This document shows positions 35,867-43,991 of a stretch of 64,000 nt of DNA, piece after piece (position 1 is the stretch's first letter; every line of letters begins with the position of its first letter). Where the stretch lies: the IMG/VR virus record IMGVR_UViG_2077657010_000001, positions 1 through 64,000 of that record; one strand, given 5' to 3'. Under the pieces are notes generated by a model. That model worked only from the letters and a program-made list of their open reading frames with translations, searched no databases and was not told the DNA's origin. Position numbers and translations under genes: made by a program. Source of the DNA: a virus.

Positions 35867-36412
35867 ATGCGCAATATCACAGCGAGTCAAGCACTTCAGG
35901 TGCTTCTAGAGAAAGTCAATGCGGAAGGCATTGACTCATTACAAAACGCGCTGCAGTTCACTGTCACCAGTGAACATGACGCTGAGATTGCTATGCAAGT
36001 TGCTGATGCAATAAGCGACCGTAACGATGCTGTGCAAGATGCACAGCAGTTAAATGGTAAAGTGGTAGTTGTCCAGTTGGGCAACTATGGCGATAGCCAA
36101 GGTGCGGCCTTGGCTAAAGGCCAAGTGCTGTCCGCGATGTTTAACATGGGGGGCGGGGTGACATACCTCGTCGCCACACCGAAAGGTGTGGCTGCAGCTA
36201 CACCCGTGCGGGGTGGTGGCAATATGTACTCCACGCACTGTATGCCAGTCCCAGAGTATTCCGGTTGGATACTCCAAAACTGGGGACTTGACATAACTGA
36301 TCATGAAGATGCTCTTAATGAGAGCACGCTTCTAGGTGATAACATCACCGACGATAGAGTGATGATGAAGTTAATCAAGGAAGCCTTAGAGGACTTCCTC
36401 TATGAAGGCTAA
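35867..36412 (+). CDS. Accessory protein, 181 aa, behind the duplicated leader
   Basis: ATG 35867 follows ATGGAGAATAAA, the same ribosome-site pattern as gene 14557. The N-terminal half is helical (SQALQVLLEKVNAEGIDSLQ). The middle has VVVVQLGNYGDSQGAALAKG, then GGGVTYLVATPKG, which is weakly like the GYVVG/VYVTT module of the 14154 and 14557 proteins. Together with the shared leader this hints at a common origin, but the protein similarity is too weak to be sure. Confidence 0.7.
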   Translation: MRNITASQALQVLLEKVNAEGIDSLQNALQFTVTSEHDAEIAMQVADAISDRNDAVQDAQQLNGKVVVVQLGNYGDSQGAALAKGQVLSAMFNMGGGVTYLVATPKGVAAATPVRGGGNMYSTHCMPVPEYSGWILQNWGLDITDHEDALNESTLLGDNITDDRVMMKLIKEALEDFLYEG

Positions 36413-36422
36413 ATAATATAAA

Positions 36423-36451
36423 AGAGGGAGCATTAGCTCTCTCTTTTTTTT
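36423..36451 (+). terminator. Rho-independent terminator
   Basis: AGAGGGAGC and GCTCTCTCT (one wobble pair) followed by eight T. The same sequence recurs at 37249. Confidence 0.9.
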
Positions 36452-36477
36452 GCGTATAATTCCTAAGGAGATTTAAC

Positions 36478-37236
36478 ATGACTACCAATATTAAAACTGA
36501 GGATCTTATTGCGTTCTCAACACGCAACGAGTTTTACACTAACATTTACATTGGACGCCACATTGCAACCATTCGTTGTAACAGACTACCTAAAACTGCT
36601 GTGAAGGCACTAAAGCAGTGTGGTCTAATACCGCACAAGTTAATTGACTTAGATTTCAATATCGGACTGGCCATAGTGGGTGACAATTATGCCTTTGTGG
36701 ATAAAGAATATCTCGACGATGATCAATGGCGTGGTATTGTTGTCACCAAAGAGCAGCTGTGCGATGTGTTCTGTATTGATGATATAGACATGTATGTTGA
36801 TCACTTAGATAGTGAGCACACTATGAGACTGGCAACGTACGAATCAGAAGACTTTTCCAGTGCTGAACACCTCAACAGTACTGTGACCAAGGTATTCAAT
36901 AACTTTAATATCATACACGCCATGCTCAGCGGACACACCCCAGAAATGAATACTGAGGTGCTTGTTGACGTCAAAGACACAATCCTCGATAAATCCATTG
37001 CAGAAGGACACGGTCGCCTATGTTGGGGGCGTATCGTTGGACATTCCAATGATGAGGTTATTGTTCAAATCGACAATAAGCAATTCTACTGCGCTGCGGG
37101 TAACTCAGTTAACCATTTATTCGCAACGGAGTTGTACGTTAAGGATAAATGTCCAACAACCTACTATGAGGTCGGTGATGTATCCAACCATAAATCCCGC
37201 ACAATGAATGCATTTCTTTCATTGTGTAAACGTTAG
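36478..37236 (+). CDS. Hypothetical accessory protein, 252 aa
   Basis: The start follows AAGGAG. The protein is acidic; residues about 160-220 have LCWGRIVGHSNDEVIVQIDN, loosely like the small-barrel module of proteins 14154 and 14557. It shares an almost identical terminator with the gene before it, so the two may have arisen by duplication of a gene-plus-terminator cassette. No function known. It is the last gene before the non-coding region 37237-37542. Confidence 0.7.
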   Translation: MTTNIKTEDLIAFSTRNEFYTNIYIGRHIATIRCNRLPKTAVKALKQCGLIPHKLIDLDFNIGLAIVGDNYAFVDKEYLDDDQWRGIVVTKEQLCDVFCIDDIDMYVDHLDSEHTMRLATYESEDFSSAEHLNSTVTKVFNNFNIIHAMLSGHTPEMNTEVLVDVKDTILDKSIAEGHGRLCWGRIVGHSNDEVIVQIDNKQFYCAAGNSVNHLFATELYVKDKCPTTYYEVGDVSNHKSRTMNAFLSLCKR

Positions 37237-37248
37237 TATAAGCTATTA

Positions 37249-37278
37249 AGAGGGAGCATTAGCTCTCTCTTTTTTTTT
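37249..37278 (+). terminator. Rho-independent terminator
   Basis: AGAGGGAGC and GCTCTCTCT with a long T-run; a second copy of the terminator at 36423. Confidence 0.9.
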
Positions 37279-37281
37279 GCC

Positions 37282-37542
37282 TATTTTGTTTTCCCCTCAC
37301 TCTTCTTCTCTTTCTCTTCCCCCCTTTAAAATCCCCCTTTCTCTATCTCTTCTTCTCTCTCCCCTTTCTGGTCGCCTCTCCAGTCAGGGCCCCCCACATA
37401 GGGGCCCCCTTCCCAAGGAGCGGCTCAAAGGCGTCTTCAAAAGAAGACTAAGTGCGTAAAAAAATACAGGAAGTCTTCTAATCTCCCACGTATAAGATGT
37501 GGTATATACGTGGGTAGTAGATTAGAAGACTCTATTTGGGTT
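37282..37542. other. Structured non-coding region with pyrimidine tract
   Basis: This is the main stretch between converging genes without a credible gene. It holds, in order, a pyrimidine-rich tract on the plus strand (37291-37382), a GC-rich hairpin GGGCCCC/GGGGCCC (37387-37407), a small hairpin GTCTTC/GAAGAC (37433-37448) and a long inverted repeat (37472-37531). The hexamer GTCTTC or its complement occurs four times. No T-run follows the big hairpin. Candidate roles are a replication origin, a packaging or cleavage site, a transcription barrier or a structured RNA; the sequence alone does not decide. Confidence 0.6.
37472..37531. repeat. Long inverted repeat (13 + 10 bp stem)
   Basis: AGTCTTCTAATCT (37472-37484) pairs perfectly with AGATTAGAAGACT (37519-37531). 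CCCACGTATA (37485-37494) pairs perfectly with TATACGTGGG (37505-37514). A 4-base bulge (TAGT, 37515-37518) separates the stems and the loop is 10 bases. It is the longest perfect pairing I see in the window. Confidence 0.9.
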
Positions 37543-38550
37543 TTAATGGTTACTTGATCCGTAATGAATGTAATCACATTTTATATTTTTTGCCATTAAT
37601 TGGCCTGTCACTGACACATTCGATCCAAATATTGCATCTCCTTGGACTTCACAGCCGCCTCCTGCTGATGCACCGCCGCCGCCGACTGATAGGGCGGCAC
37701 ATGACAAGAGTCCCGTACAAGCCGTTTTAGGGGCATTAGATGTTACCTTATCAGCATTGAATGTAATTTGCTTTCCATTGATGGTGGTGGTATCAGTCGT
37801 CGCTGTCCATGTTTTCGTTTTGAATGTCATGGATTTACTGGCTTCCACTTTAAAGTCTTTACACTTAAAGGAGATGGTATTGACTGCGGTATAATTGATA
37901 CTGTCAGGGGCATAAGCATCAATACACTTTTTATCCAACTTAAGGTAAGTGCCATTCTCATTCTTAAAGCCGATAACCGTTTCATCACTGTTCATGTACA
38001 TGATGTTACCGACATTGTCTTGGAGGGTAAAGAAGCCTTCACCTGTATTGAGTTGTAAGGTGTATGAGAAAGGTTCACCGTTGGCCATGGAAGTTTTTAA
38101 TGTAATGTGCTTATCATGGGTAGATAGCTCTAACCAGTATGCGTTAGAGAGGTCATCTTTGATTGGGTTATCGGGATCGGCTGACCATGCATACAGTTTG
38201 GTCTCTAATCGCTTCACATTGGAGATATTGAAATCTGTCCAAAAGTAGTTATCCGTATCCCCTAACCGCCATATCAACACATGGTCATTTCGACGCACAT
38301 CTGGGGCAAGCATCGAATTAGAGTTGAGCTTTAACCATTTAGCTGGAATACTGTTGGTTCGTTTAACCTTGATGACTTCAGGTCCCTCATCCGTATCGTA
38401 CTGGTCTTCCACCAAATCAACCACATCCAATACATCCTCATCGATACTCATACGGTATTCGATAGGGAACACACGGATAGTTTTCGTGTTCCGAGGTTTA
38501 TTTCTAGCAACCAACCCCCAACTATGGAAATGTAATTGTGATAATTCCAC
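37543..38550 (-). CDS. Probable baseplate/tail spike (cell-puncturing) protein, 335 aa
   Basis: Residues about 75-125 (MLAPDVRRNDHVLIWRLGDT, then FWTDFN, RRLET-type KRLETKLYAW) look like the OB-like domain of phage spike proteins. Residues about 150-300 have the regular short-strand repeats (ITLKT, YTLQLNTGEGFFTLQDNVG, GTYLKLDKKC, ISFKCKDFKVEAS, MTFKTKTW) expected of a gp5/VgrG-type triple-stranded beta-helix. The end is glycine-rich (LSVGGGGASAGGG) and finishes with CDYIHYGSSNH. Such a protein would form the trimeric needle at the baseplate centre. No lysozyme domain is fused to it, unlike T4 gp5. It is transcribed alone, opposite its neighbours. Confidence 0.7.
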   Translation of the reverse strand: MELSQLHFHSWGLVARNKPRNTKTIRVFPIEYRMSIDEDVLDVVDLVEDQYDTDEGPEVIKVKRTNSIPAKWLKLNSNSMLAPDVRRNDHVLIWRLGDTDNYFWTDFNISNVKRLETKLYAWSADPDNPIKDDLSNAYWLELSTHDKHITLKTSMANGEPFSYTLQLNTGEGFFTLQDNVGNIMYMNSDETVIGFKNENGTYLKLDKKCIDAYAPDSINYTAVNTISFKCKDFKVEASKSMTFKTKTWTATTDTTTINGKQITFNADKVTSNAPKTACTGLLSCAALSVGGGGASAGGGCEVQGDAIFGSNVSVTGQLMAKNIKCDYIHYGSSNH

Positions 38551-38634
38551 ACACTGCTCCTTAATTAGAATAAGTAAATAAATATTGATATCGCATTTAT
38601 ATGCGGACCCACTATAGGAATTACAAGGATCAAA
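38551..38634. promoter_or_regulatory. Divergent intergenic region
   Basis: It lies between the starts of the spike gene (minus) and a small plus gene, so promoters for both should lie here. It holds a perfect small palindrome, CGCAT-TTAT-ATGCG (about 38592-38605), and is AT-rich. I see no copy of the common promoter-like motif. Confidence 0.35.
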
Positions 38635-38769
38635 ATGAAATCTCTTGATGAGATGGCAAAAGCATTTAAGGATTTTGCCACCGGCCTGCGAAAATTACAA
38701 GTTTCCATCCAACACCGTAAGGAGAATACCTCACATGGAAATCACAGAAAAAACACACTTAAACAATAA
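38635..38769 (+). CDS. Small hypothetical protein, 44 aa
   Basis: ATG 38635 has an AAGGA ribosome site. The peptide begins MKSLDEMAKAFKDFATGLRK, a clear amphipathic helix, and its tail is basic. It overlaps the next gene by 35 bases, and that gene's ribosome site lies inside it, so translation is probably coupled. It is below the usual gene-calling length. Function unknown. Confidence 0.5.
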   Translation: MKSLDEMAKAFKDFATGLRKLQVSIQHRKENTSHGNHRKNTLKQ

Positions 38770-39307
38770 AGCATTACGTGAATCTGCAACACTTATCACA
38801 CGTTCCCCAATCAAATTAGCACGCTTTTTGTTTGCACTTGGACAAATCCCACATAGCGGTTTTCATGTTAATGAAGCAGGCACTTCGACGGGCAATGCAT
38901 TATCGTTTACCCATCAGCTTACCAATGACGATATGTTGCATATGAGCTTTTGGCATGATGCTGCACGCGTACAAACAAAAGCCGGTGGTCTTAACTGGTT
39001 AAATGGTCAGTTATATATGGGCCATAGTCCCATTGTGTCTTTTGAATGGGATGTGTATGTGGATGTCCAAACGTTACAATACACACTGTATGGACAACTG
39101 CTGGAATTCCGGGGTACGGATACGCATGATAAAGCAGTCCTATACTGCCAGGCGTTTCACCATTACGCTAACAAGTATATTGATGTCGGCGATGCTGTCT
39201 ATGAACCCGAGCACGCGTTTCAGGTGAATGAACACTGGCATGAACTTCTAGGCAAAACTATCCCATTGACTGATGGTTTGTTAGAAGATTTAGGCGTAGT
39301 GCGCTAG
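38735..39307 (+). CDS. Hypothetical protein, 190 aa
   Basis: ATG 38735 follows a strong AAGGAG; an in-frame extension to 38645 would lack one. The protein begins MEITEKTHLNNKALRESATL and has an aromatic, beta-like centre (LNWLNGQLYMGHSPIVSFEW; VQTLQYTLYGQLLEF). No membrane segment or known motif. It is followed by a terminator. Confidence 0.7.
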   Translation: MEITEKTHLNNKALRESATLITRSPIKLARFLFALGQIPHSGFHVNEAGTSTGNALSFTHQLTNDDMLHMSFWHDAARVQTKAGGLNWLNGQLYMGHSPIVSFEWDVYVDVQTLQYTLYGQLLEFRGTDTHDKAVLYCQAFHHYANKYIDVGDAVYEPEHAFQVNEHWHELLGKTIPLTDGLLEDLGVVR

Positions 39308-39325
39308 TCACCTCCTACAATACAT

Positions 39326-39358
39326 GAGTGCGCCTTTGGGTGCACTCTTTATTTTTTT
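39326..39358 (+). terminator. Rho-independent terminator
   Basis: GAGTGCGCC and GGTGCACTC (one wobble pair) form the stem, followed by TTTATTTTTTT. Confidence 0.85.
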
Positions 39359-39410
39359 ATCTGTGTCCCTTTCCTATAGTAACGAATTATACATCAAATA
39401 GGAATATACA

Positions 39411-41909
39411 ATGAGTTTGACCTTTGAGAGTATTGAACTCATCGACTTTGACCGTATGGCCTTGAATGGTATCCGCCGATTTAAGTTGACATTAGATAAG
39501 ATGATCACCCTTATCCTCGGTCGTAATGGCTGTGGTAAGTCTAGTCTTCTTGAACAGTTAACGTTAATGTGTCCCGATAAAGATGACTATAGTGTAGGCG
39601 GTGGCCGTGTTATCTGGTTTGTCTATAACGGCAGACGGTACCAATCTACTTGCATGCTAAAAGGTAAGTCGTTCAAATGCACCATCAGTGATGATACTGG
39701 TCATGTCTATTGTGATAACGTAAATCCAAAAGTCTATCACCTCACTATTGAAGATATGTTTAACTTCAATCGGATTATCAGTGATATCATCACTGGACGT
39801 TATTCCATCACGTCAATGAATACCACTGAGCGTCGTAAACTCTTCACTGCGATTACTGAGTCCGACCTCACCTATGCGTTGAAGTTTTACAATAAAGCTA
39901 AATCCAAACTTAGAGATTCAATCGGTACAACAAAGTGGCTTAAAAAAGAAATCGGCACATTGAAAACACAAATCATCAATGATGAAGATGAAATGAAAGC
40001 CACCAAGGAACGCATCGAAACCATCAAAGGGGAAATTGTTAAGCTTGATGAGCAGATACAATACATTACCAGTTATATCCCCACGATTAAGCTATCGCCT
40101 GAGAATGCTGAGAAACAGCTTGAATCGCTCAATGACACGATGTTGGGTATAGATATACATTATCCCACATTAGTATCTGGCGTTGAACCTGATGCGATAC
40201 AGAGCGAAATAGCCCGCATTGACGGTAGCCTTTCTCAGATGAGTGAACAGTTGGAAGATTTGGACAGTCGTATACGTACTGCAAAAGAATATGACGCGAC
40301 TGACGTGGACGCATTAAAGCGTGAATTGAATATCGTCAATACCTACCTTGTAGCATGGCCAGAAAAATGTGCTCCGTTTGATAATTTGCTTAATCTAAAC
40401 GAAGATACACTCAAGATGGCCAGTAACCATTATGAGAATCTAACCGGCACGCTATATAATTATATTAATGCCTTGATGCCGTACAATGATATTATCGCAG
40501 ATTGTGGCCAACAGCTTGATGTCAAATTCCAAGAACGTAATAAGGTATTAGCTGAACGTGACCGTATTGGGATGCAATGTAAAATGCTGCGCGAGGAGAT
40601 TGAGCAGTTAAAGTCGGTGCAAGATGTCACGTGTGATAACTGTGGTAATATATTTAAGCCGGGGCACCGTAATGTTACCGTAGAAGATCATACTGAAAAG
40701 CTAAACACATTGATCGGTTATTATGATGATTTGGACAATCAATATAAAACATTGTCTGAAGAAGTATCACGTCTTAATGAAGCCAAGCTATGTAAAGACA
40801 AGGTATTCTCACAAATCCATGAGATGTCTAAGTACCCAGCCTACAATAAACTTCTTGTCCAGCTACATACCGACACTGAAAAGTGGACTGCATTTAACAT
40901 GACAGTCATCTCATCGACTATCAACCAGTTCGGAGATGCACTCGCGTGGGCGATGCGCATCAATGACTATAAAGCGAGGGAAACCAAACTTAAAAATGAT
41001 ATCGAGATTGCGGTTGCGACACAAGTTGAAGATATCGATGCGTTAACTAAAAAGTATAATCAGGCCTCTGACCATTGTAGTGAATTACAACGTAAACGTA
41101 ATTTACTGGTCACTGACATGAATACCTACACACGCTATGCAGATAACCTTAACCGTGTTAATGATATTGGTGAGAGAATACAATCTCTTAGTGAGGAATG
41201 GCAGAAGGGTCATGTTAAGCAAAACTGTGAGGCGATTATCGGTAATCTTACCGAGCAGCGTGACTCATGGTGGACGGTGTTAGCTGAGGCCAATAAACGT
41301 TTCAATGAGATGGATGGCCAACGCAAGAAGTTGTCCATGATGGAACAGCAGTTGGAAGATTCTACTGCTTCAGTTGAGCGTTTGACTAAAATCGTTAAGG
41401 CGATGTCACCTGACGAGGGTTTGCTCTCTAAATACCTTTACCAATCCATTCGTCGCATTGTCTCACTCATGTCTGAGTTTATCTCACACATTTGGGGATA
41501 TGAGATGAAAGTATTGCCTTGTGATATCGAGGATGGTGAATTGGATTATAAATTCCCCTACGTGATACCCAGCAGCGGTGTAGAGCGTAAGGATATTGCA
41601 AAATCCTCTTCTGCACAATTAGGGGTGTTTGACTTTGTATTCATTCTTGCTACTTACCGCGTAATGGGTTTAAAAGGTTATCCATTGAAAGCGGATGAGA
41701 CATTGTCTGCATTTGATGATGGTCACCGTGACAGTGCTATCAATTTTATTAAGACGATTGTAGCCCGAGGCGATCATAGTCAAAGTCTTATGGTTTCTCA
41801 TGATGCAGATACCCACTTTAAACTCACTAATGCAGATAACGTTGTGATTGACCCAGAAGGTATTGTACTACCACCGGAGTATAATGTAAATGTTGAAATC
41901 GACTACTAG
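39411..41909 (+). CDS. SbcC/gp46-like recombination ATPase, 832 aa
   Basis: It is an SMC-type ATPase of the Rad50/SbcC/T4 gp46 group, which with a nuclease partner processes DNA ends in recombination-dependent replication. Visible features: Walker A GRNGCGKSS (residues 37-45); two long coiled coils (about 170-400 and 430-700) around a zinc-hook CDNC (about 408-411); Walker B PLKADETLSAFDDGH (about 755-770); and an H-loop SLMVSHDADTHF. The ABC signature LSGGE is not present in its usual form; AKSSSAQLGVFDF stands in its place. At 832 residues it is longer than T4 gp46 (about 560), mainly in the coiled coils. No gp47/SbcD nuclease gene is visible in this window, so it must lie elsewhere if present. 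Confidence 0.9.
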   Translation: MSLTFESIELIDFDRMALNGIRRFKLTLDKMITLILGRNGCGKSSLLEQLTLMCPDKDDYSVGGGRVIWFVYNGRRYQSTCMLKGKSFKCTISDDTGHVYCDNVNPKVYHLTIEDMFNFNRIISDIITGRYSITSMNTTERRKLFTAITESDLTYALKFYNKAKSKLRDSIGTTKWLKKEIGTLKTQIINDEDEMKATKERIETIKGEIVKLDEQIQYITSYIPTIKLSPENAEKQLESLNDTMLGIDIHYPTLVSGVEPDAIQSEIARIDGSLSQMSEQLEDLDSRIRTAKEYDATDVDALKRELNIVNTYLVAWPEKCAPFDNLLNLNEDTLKMASNHYENLTGTLYNYINALMPYNDIIADCGQQLDVKFQERNKVLAERDRIGMQCKMLREEIEQLKSVQDVTCDNCGNIFKPGHRNVTVEDHTEKLNTLIGYYDDLDNQYKTLSEEVSRLNEAKLCKDKVFSQIHEMSKYPAYNKLLVQLHTDTEKWTAFNMTVISSTINQFGDALAWAMRINDYKARETKLKNDIEIAVATQVEDIDALTKKYNQASDHCSELQRKRNLLVTDMNTYTRYADNLNRVNDIGERIQSLSEEWQKGHVKQNCEAIIGNLTEQRDSWWTVLAEANKRFNEMDGQRKKLSMMEQQLEDSTASVERLTKIVKAMSPDEGLLSKYLYQSIRRIVSLMSEFISHIWGYEMKVLPCDIEDGELDYKFPYVIPSSGVERKDIAKSSSAQLGVFDFVFILATYRVMGLKGYPLKADETLSAFDDGHRDSAINFIKTIVARGDHSQSLMVSHDADTHFKLTNADNVVIDPEGIVLPPEYNVNVEIDY

Positions 41910-41925
41910 TCAAAGAGGGAATAAC

Positions 41926-42321
41926 ATGATCATCGACCTGACACAAAAAGAGGTCGGTGTGCGAATTGAGGCCTCCTCACATATTGAGGAATCAGCAATA
42001 AAGCGGGAGTTTGAAACGCATATAAATTTTGATGTTTGTAGTGCAATATACTCGGCACTTCCAGATACACTGACACCCAATACACTCTACTTGTATATCA
42101 GGGATGGGAAGTTATGTGTCATCGTAAGTGATGAGGAGGGTTATATTGCCCATATACACGGGTCACGTGGACTACTCCGATTTATGCGTACTCGCTTTAC
42201 AATTTGTACAACGAAAACCGCAGCGGTATATATAAAGGAAAAAACGAAATACTTGCAGAGTATGTTACATTGGTATAACTACGAGGTGTGGGACATTGCT
42301 AACGGTAGCATCACGGGATAA
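41926..42321 (+). CDS. Hypothetical protein, 131 aa
   Basis: ATG 41926 follows an AGAGGGA ribosome site 16 bases after the SbcC-like gene. It has beta-like segments (NTLYLYIRDGKLCVIVSDEE) and a basic helical part. Its end overlaps the macro-domain gene by 26 bases and carries that gene's ribosome site, so the two are coupled. No family recognised. Confidence 0.65.
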   Translation: MIIDLTQKEVGVRIEASSHIEESAIKREFETHINFDVCSAIYSALPDTLTPNTLYLYIRDGKLCVIVSDEEGYIAHIHGSRGLLRFMRTRFTICTTKTAAVYIKEKTKYLQSMLHWYNYEVWDIANGSITG

Positions 42322-42757
42322 CTTATCTGAAAGATGTATCACAAATGCGCCTGAGCAGACTATTATCATTACGACTAACTGTGAGGGCGCTGCTGGTAGA
42401 GGGGTAGTTTTGGCTATGAGGAGTAAGTACCCTTCTGTTTATAAGAAGTATAAACGTTTATGTAAGGAGGGTATTTATCATCCCAACATGTTAGTTACTG
42501 CCGATATTGGTAACGGTAAACAATTATTACTCTTCCCCACGAAAGTCCAATGGCGTAAGCCTTCTTATGTGGAAATGGTTTGTGACAACTTATACATACT
42601 TTTAGATAATATTGATGTCCTTAACATTGAGAGTATTGCTACGCCTAGCATGGGGATGGAGAATGGGTGGTTAAAAGGAGAGGATAAAATGCGGGTCAAT
42701 GATACCATGACACGTGTGTTTGAAGAAGCCCATATACCGGTTACATGGTACCGCTAA
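42296..42757 (+). CDS. Macro-domain protein, 153 aa
   Basis: It matches the single-domain macro family that binds or hydrolyses ADP-ribose derivatives (Poa1p/ALC1-like proteins). Visible: TTNCEGAAGRGVVLAM, the ADP-ribose-binding N and glycine stretch; then YPSVYKKYKRLCKEG; LLFPTKVQWRKPSY; IESIATPSMGMENGWL; and a TWY end. The only possible start is a TTG at 42296: the frame opens at 42236 and has no ATG or GTG before the core motif, and GAGGTG lies seven bases upstream. Likely roles are removing ADP-ribose from targets or clearing ADP-ribose-1''-phosphate made in tRNA ligation. It is coupled to the preceding gene and ends just before promoter-like copy 6. Confidence 0.85.
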   Translation: MLTVASRDNLSERCITNAPEQTIIITTNCEGAAGRGVVLAMRSKYPSVYKKYKRLCKEGIYHPNMLVTADIGNGKQLLLFPTKVQWRKPSYVEMVCDNLYILLDNIDVLNIESIATPSMGMENGWLKGEDKMRVNDTMTRVFEEAHIPVTWYR

Positions 42758-42774
42758 CCAATCACCATTCAGGC

Positions 42775-42790
42775 ATATATCATGAATGTG
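42775..42790 (+). promoter_or_regulatory. Promoter-like motif ATATATYAYN4RTG, copy 6
   Basis: ATATATCATGAATGTG begins 17 bases after the macro-domain stop. It overlaps the first possible ATG (42782) of the next frame, which is why I place that gene's start at 42824. Confidence 0.55.
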
Positions 42791-42823
42791 GTATTAGGTA
42801 ATGTATCTTTTAAGGATGTTATT

Positions 42824-43108
42824 ATGGAGTATTATCAAGAAGCGATTCGTCTTATCGAGAATGCGAGTATGTATGAGACCAAGCGTCAAAACAATATACC
42901 GTATAAGAAAATCCATGTGAAGATTGTTCAGATGACGGCCGTCGGTATTAAAAAGGTGGCAGGTCTGGATGTGACTGATAAGGAGACCCTTTATCAGCTC
43001 AATGAAGCGTTAGATTCACAAGGATGGAATATCTTAAAATCGGATGGTAAGTATTGTCTTATTAGCCATGACCGAATCAAACACTGGCCAATGATCGGCA
43101 AGCAATAA
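42824..43108 (+). CDS. Hypothetical small protein, 94 aa
   Basis: ATG 42824 follows TAAGGA; the earlier in-frame ATG at 42782 lies inside the promoter-like motif. The protein is basic and mixed alpha/beta (YKKIHVKIVQMTAVGIKKV). It is immediately upstream of the exported transglycosylase. No family recognised. Confidence 0.65.
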   Translation: MEYYQEAIRLIENASMYETKRQNNIPYKKIHVKIVQMTAVGIKKVAGLDVTDKETLYQLNEALDSQGWNILKSDGKYCLISHDRIKHWPMIGKQ

Positions 43109-43128
43109 AGTTTTAAACGGAGTATAAA

Positions 43129-43977
43129 ATGAAAAACAATATGTTTAATGTAGTGATGGCAATTCTTCTGTTTCTTGCAACACTACTTATAACCGCACCA
43201 GAAAGTCACGCTTCAACTGGGTGGGATACGCATTCTGAGTTATTTGCTGAGGTGAGTCAGAAGACGGGTATTGATGTCCGTGAACTCACCGCTGTTGCTT
43301 CACTTGAGTCGTCCTTCAGACCACATGTCAAAGCAAGTACATCCAGTGCAACCGGTTTGTTCCAATTTACTACACGTACCTGGCGTGTCACTTTAAAGAC
43401 ATACGGTCAAAAGTATTTACTTGATCCTAATGTATCAAGAAAAGACCCTTACGCCAATGCATTGATGGGTGCCGAATACATGAAGGAAAACCGTCGTGTA
43501 TTGAAAAAGAAATTAGACAGAGAGCCAAACATCGTTGACGTTTATATGGCCCATCTGATTGCACCACGTCGGGTCGCAGCATTAGAAGACATTAACCCTA
43601 ATGCAAAGCTAGCTTATATCTATCCACGCATCGCAAGCGCTAACAAATCCTTGTTTTACGACGACAACGATTATCCATTATCCGTCTCACAATTTAAAAC
43701 ATTGATTAAGGATAAAGTGTATGATGCATACTTTCAATATGAAGACCATGCATTGGCAGCTGTTGACAGTTACTACCAAAACATTTTAACAGATGCTGCT
43801 TACTCAGATTGTCTGGTACCAGCATGGACAGTGATGGATGTCAAACCTGTAGTGGCTGAATCCATTAAAATGGCCATCAATACCACCCCGATGTTAACTA
43901 CGCCTAATAAGCGTAATTCCCCGAAAGATGACAAAGCTCAACGTATGGTGGTTGCTGACCGCCGTTGGACTGTATAA
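43129..43977 (+). CDS. Exported lytic transglycosylase (SLT domain), 282 aa
   Basis: Residues 1-28 are a clear Sec signal peptide (basic NN, hydrophobic ILLFLATLLIT, then ESHA cut before S29). Residues about 40-170 are an SLT-type transglycosylase: VASLESSFRPHVKAS, with the catalytic glutamate at residue 60, then SSATGLFQFTTRTW and DPYANALMGAEYMKENR, and VYMAHLIAP. It would act in the periplasm on peptidoglycan. The remaining 110 residues are a helical domain with no known match. Because it is exported, it could act early or without a holin, unlike the GH108 endolysin at 15188. A virion role is less likely given the signal peptide. Confidence 0.9.
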   Translation: MKNNMFNVVMAILLFLATLLITAPESHASTGWDTHSELFAEVSQKTGIDVRELTAVASLESSFRPHVKASTSSATGLFQFTTRTWRVTLKTYGQKYLLDPNVSRKDPYANALMGAEYMKENRRVLKKKLDREPNIVDVYMAHLIAPRRVAALEDINPNAKLAYIYPRIASANKSLFYDDNDYPLSVSQFKTLIKDKVYDAYFQYEDHALAAVDSYYQNILTDAAYSDCLVPAWTVMDVKPVVAESIKMAINTTPMLTTPNKRNSPKDDKAQRMVVADRRWTV

Positions 43978-43991
43978 CTAAAGGAGTTTAG

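Noticed and set aside
37277-37459. Open frame of 60 codons through the pyrimidine tract
   Set aside because: It has only a TTG start inside a terminator T-run, a low-complexity S/L/P composition that follows from the pyrimidine bias, and no ribosome site.
37472-37531. Ordinary rho-independent terminator for the spike gene
   Set aside because: The stem is far longer than other terminators here, has a bulge and has no T-run on either side.
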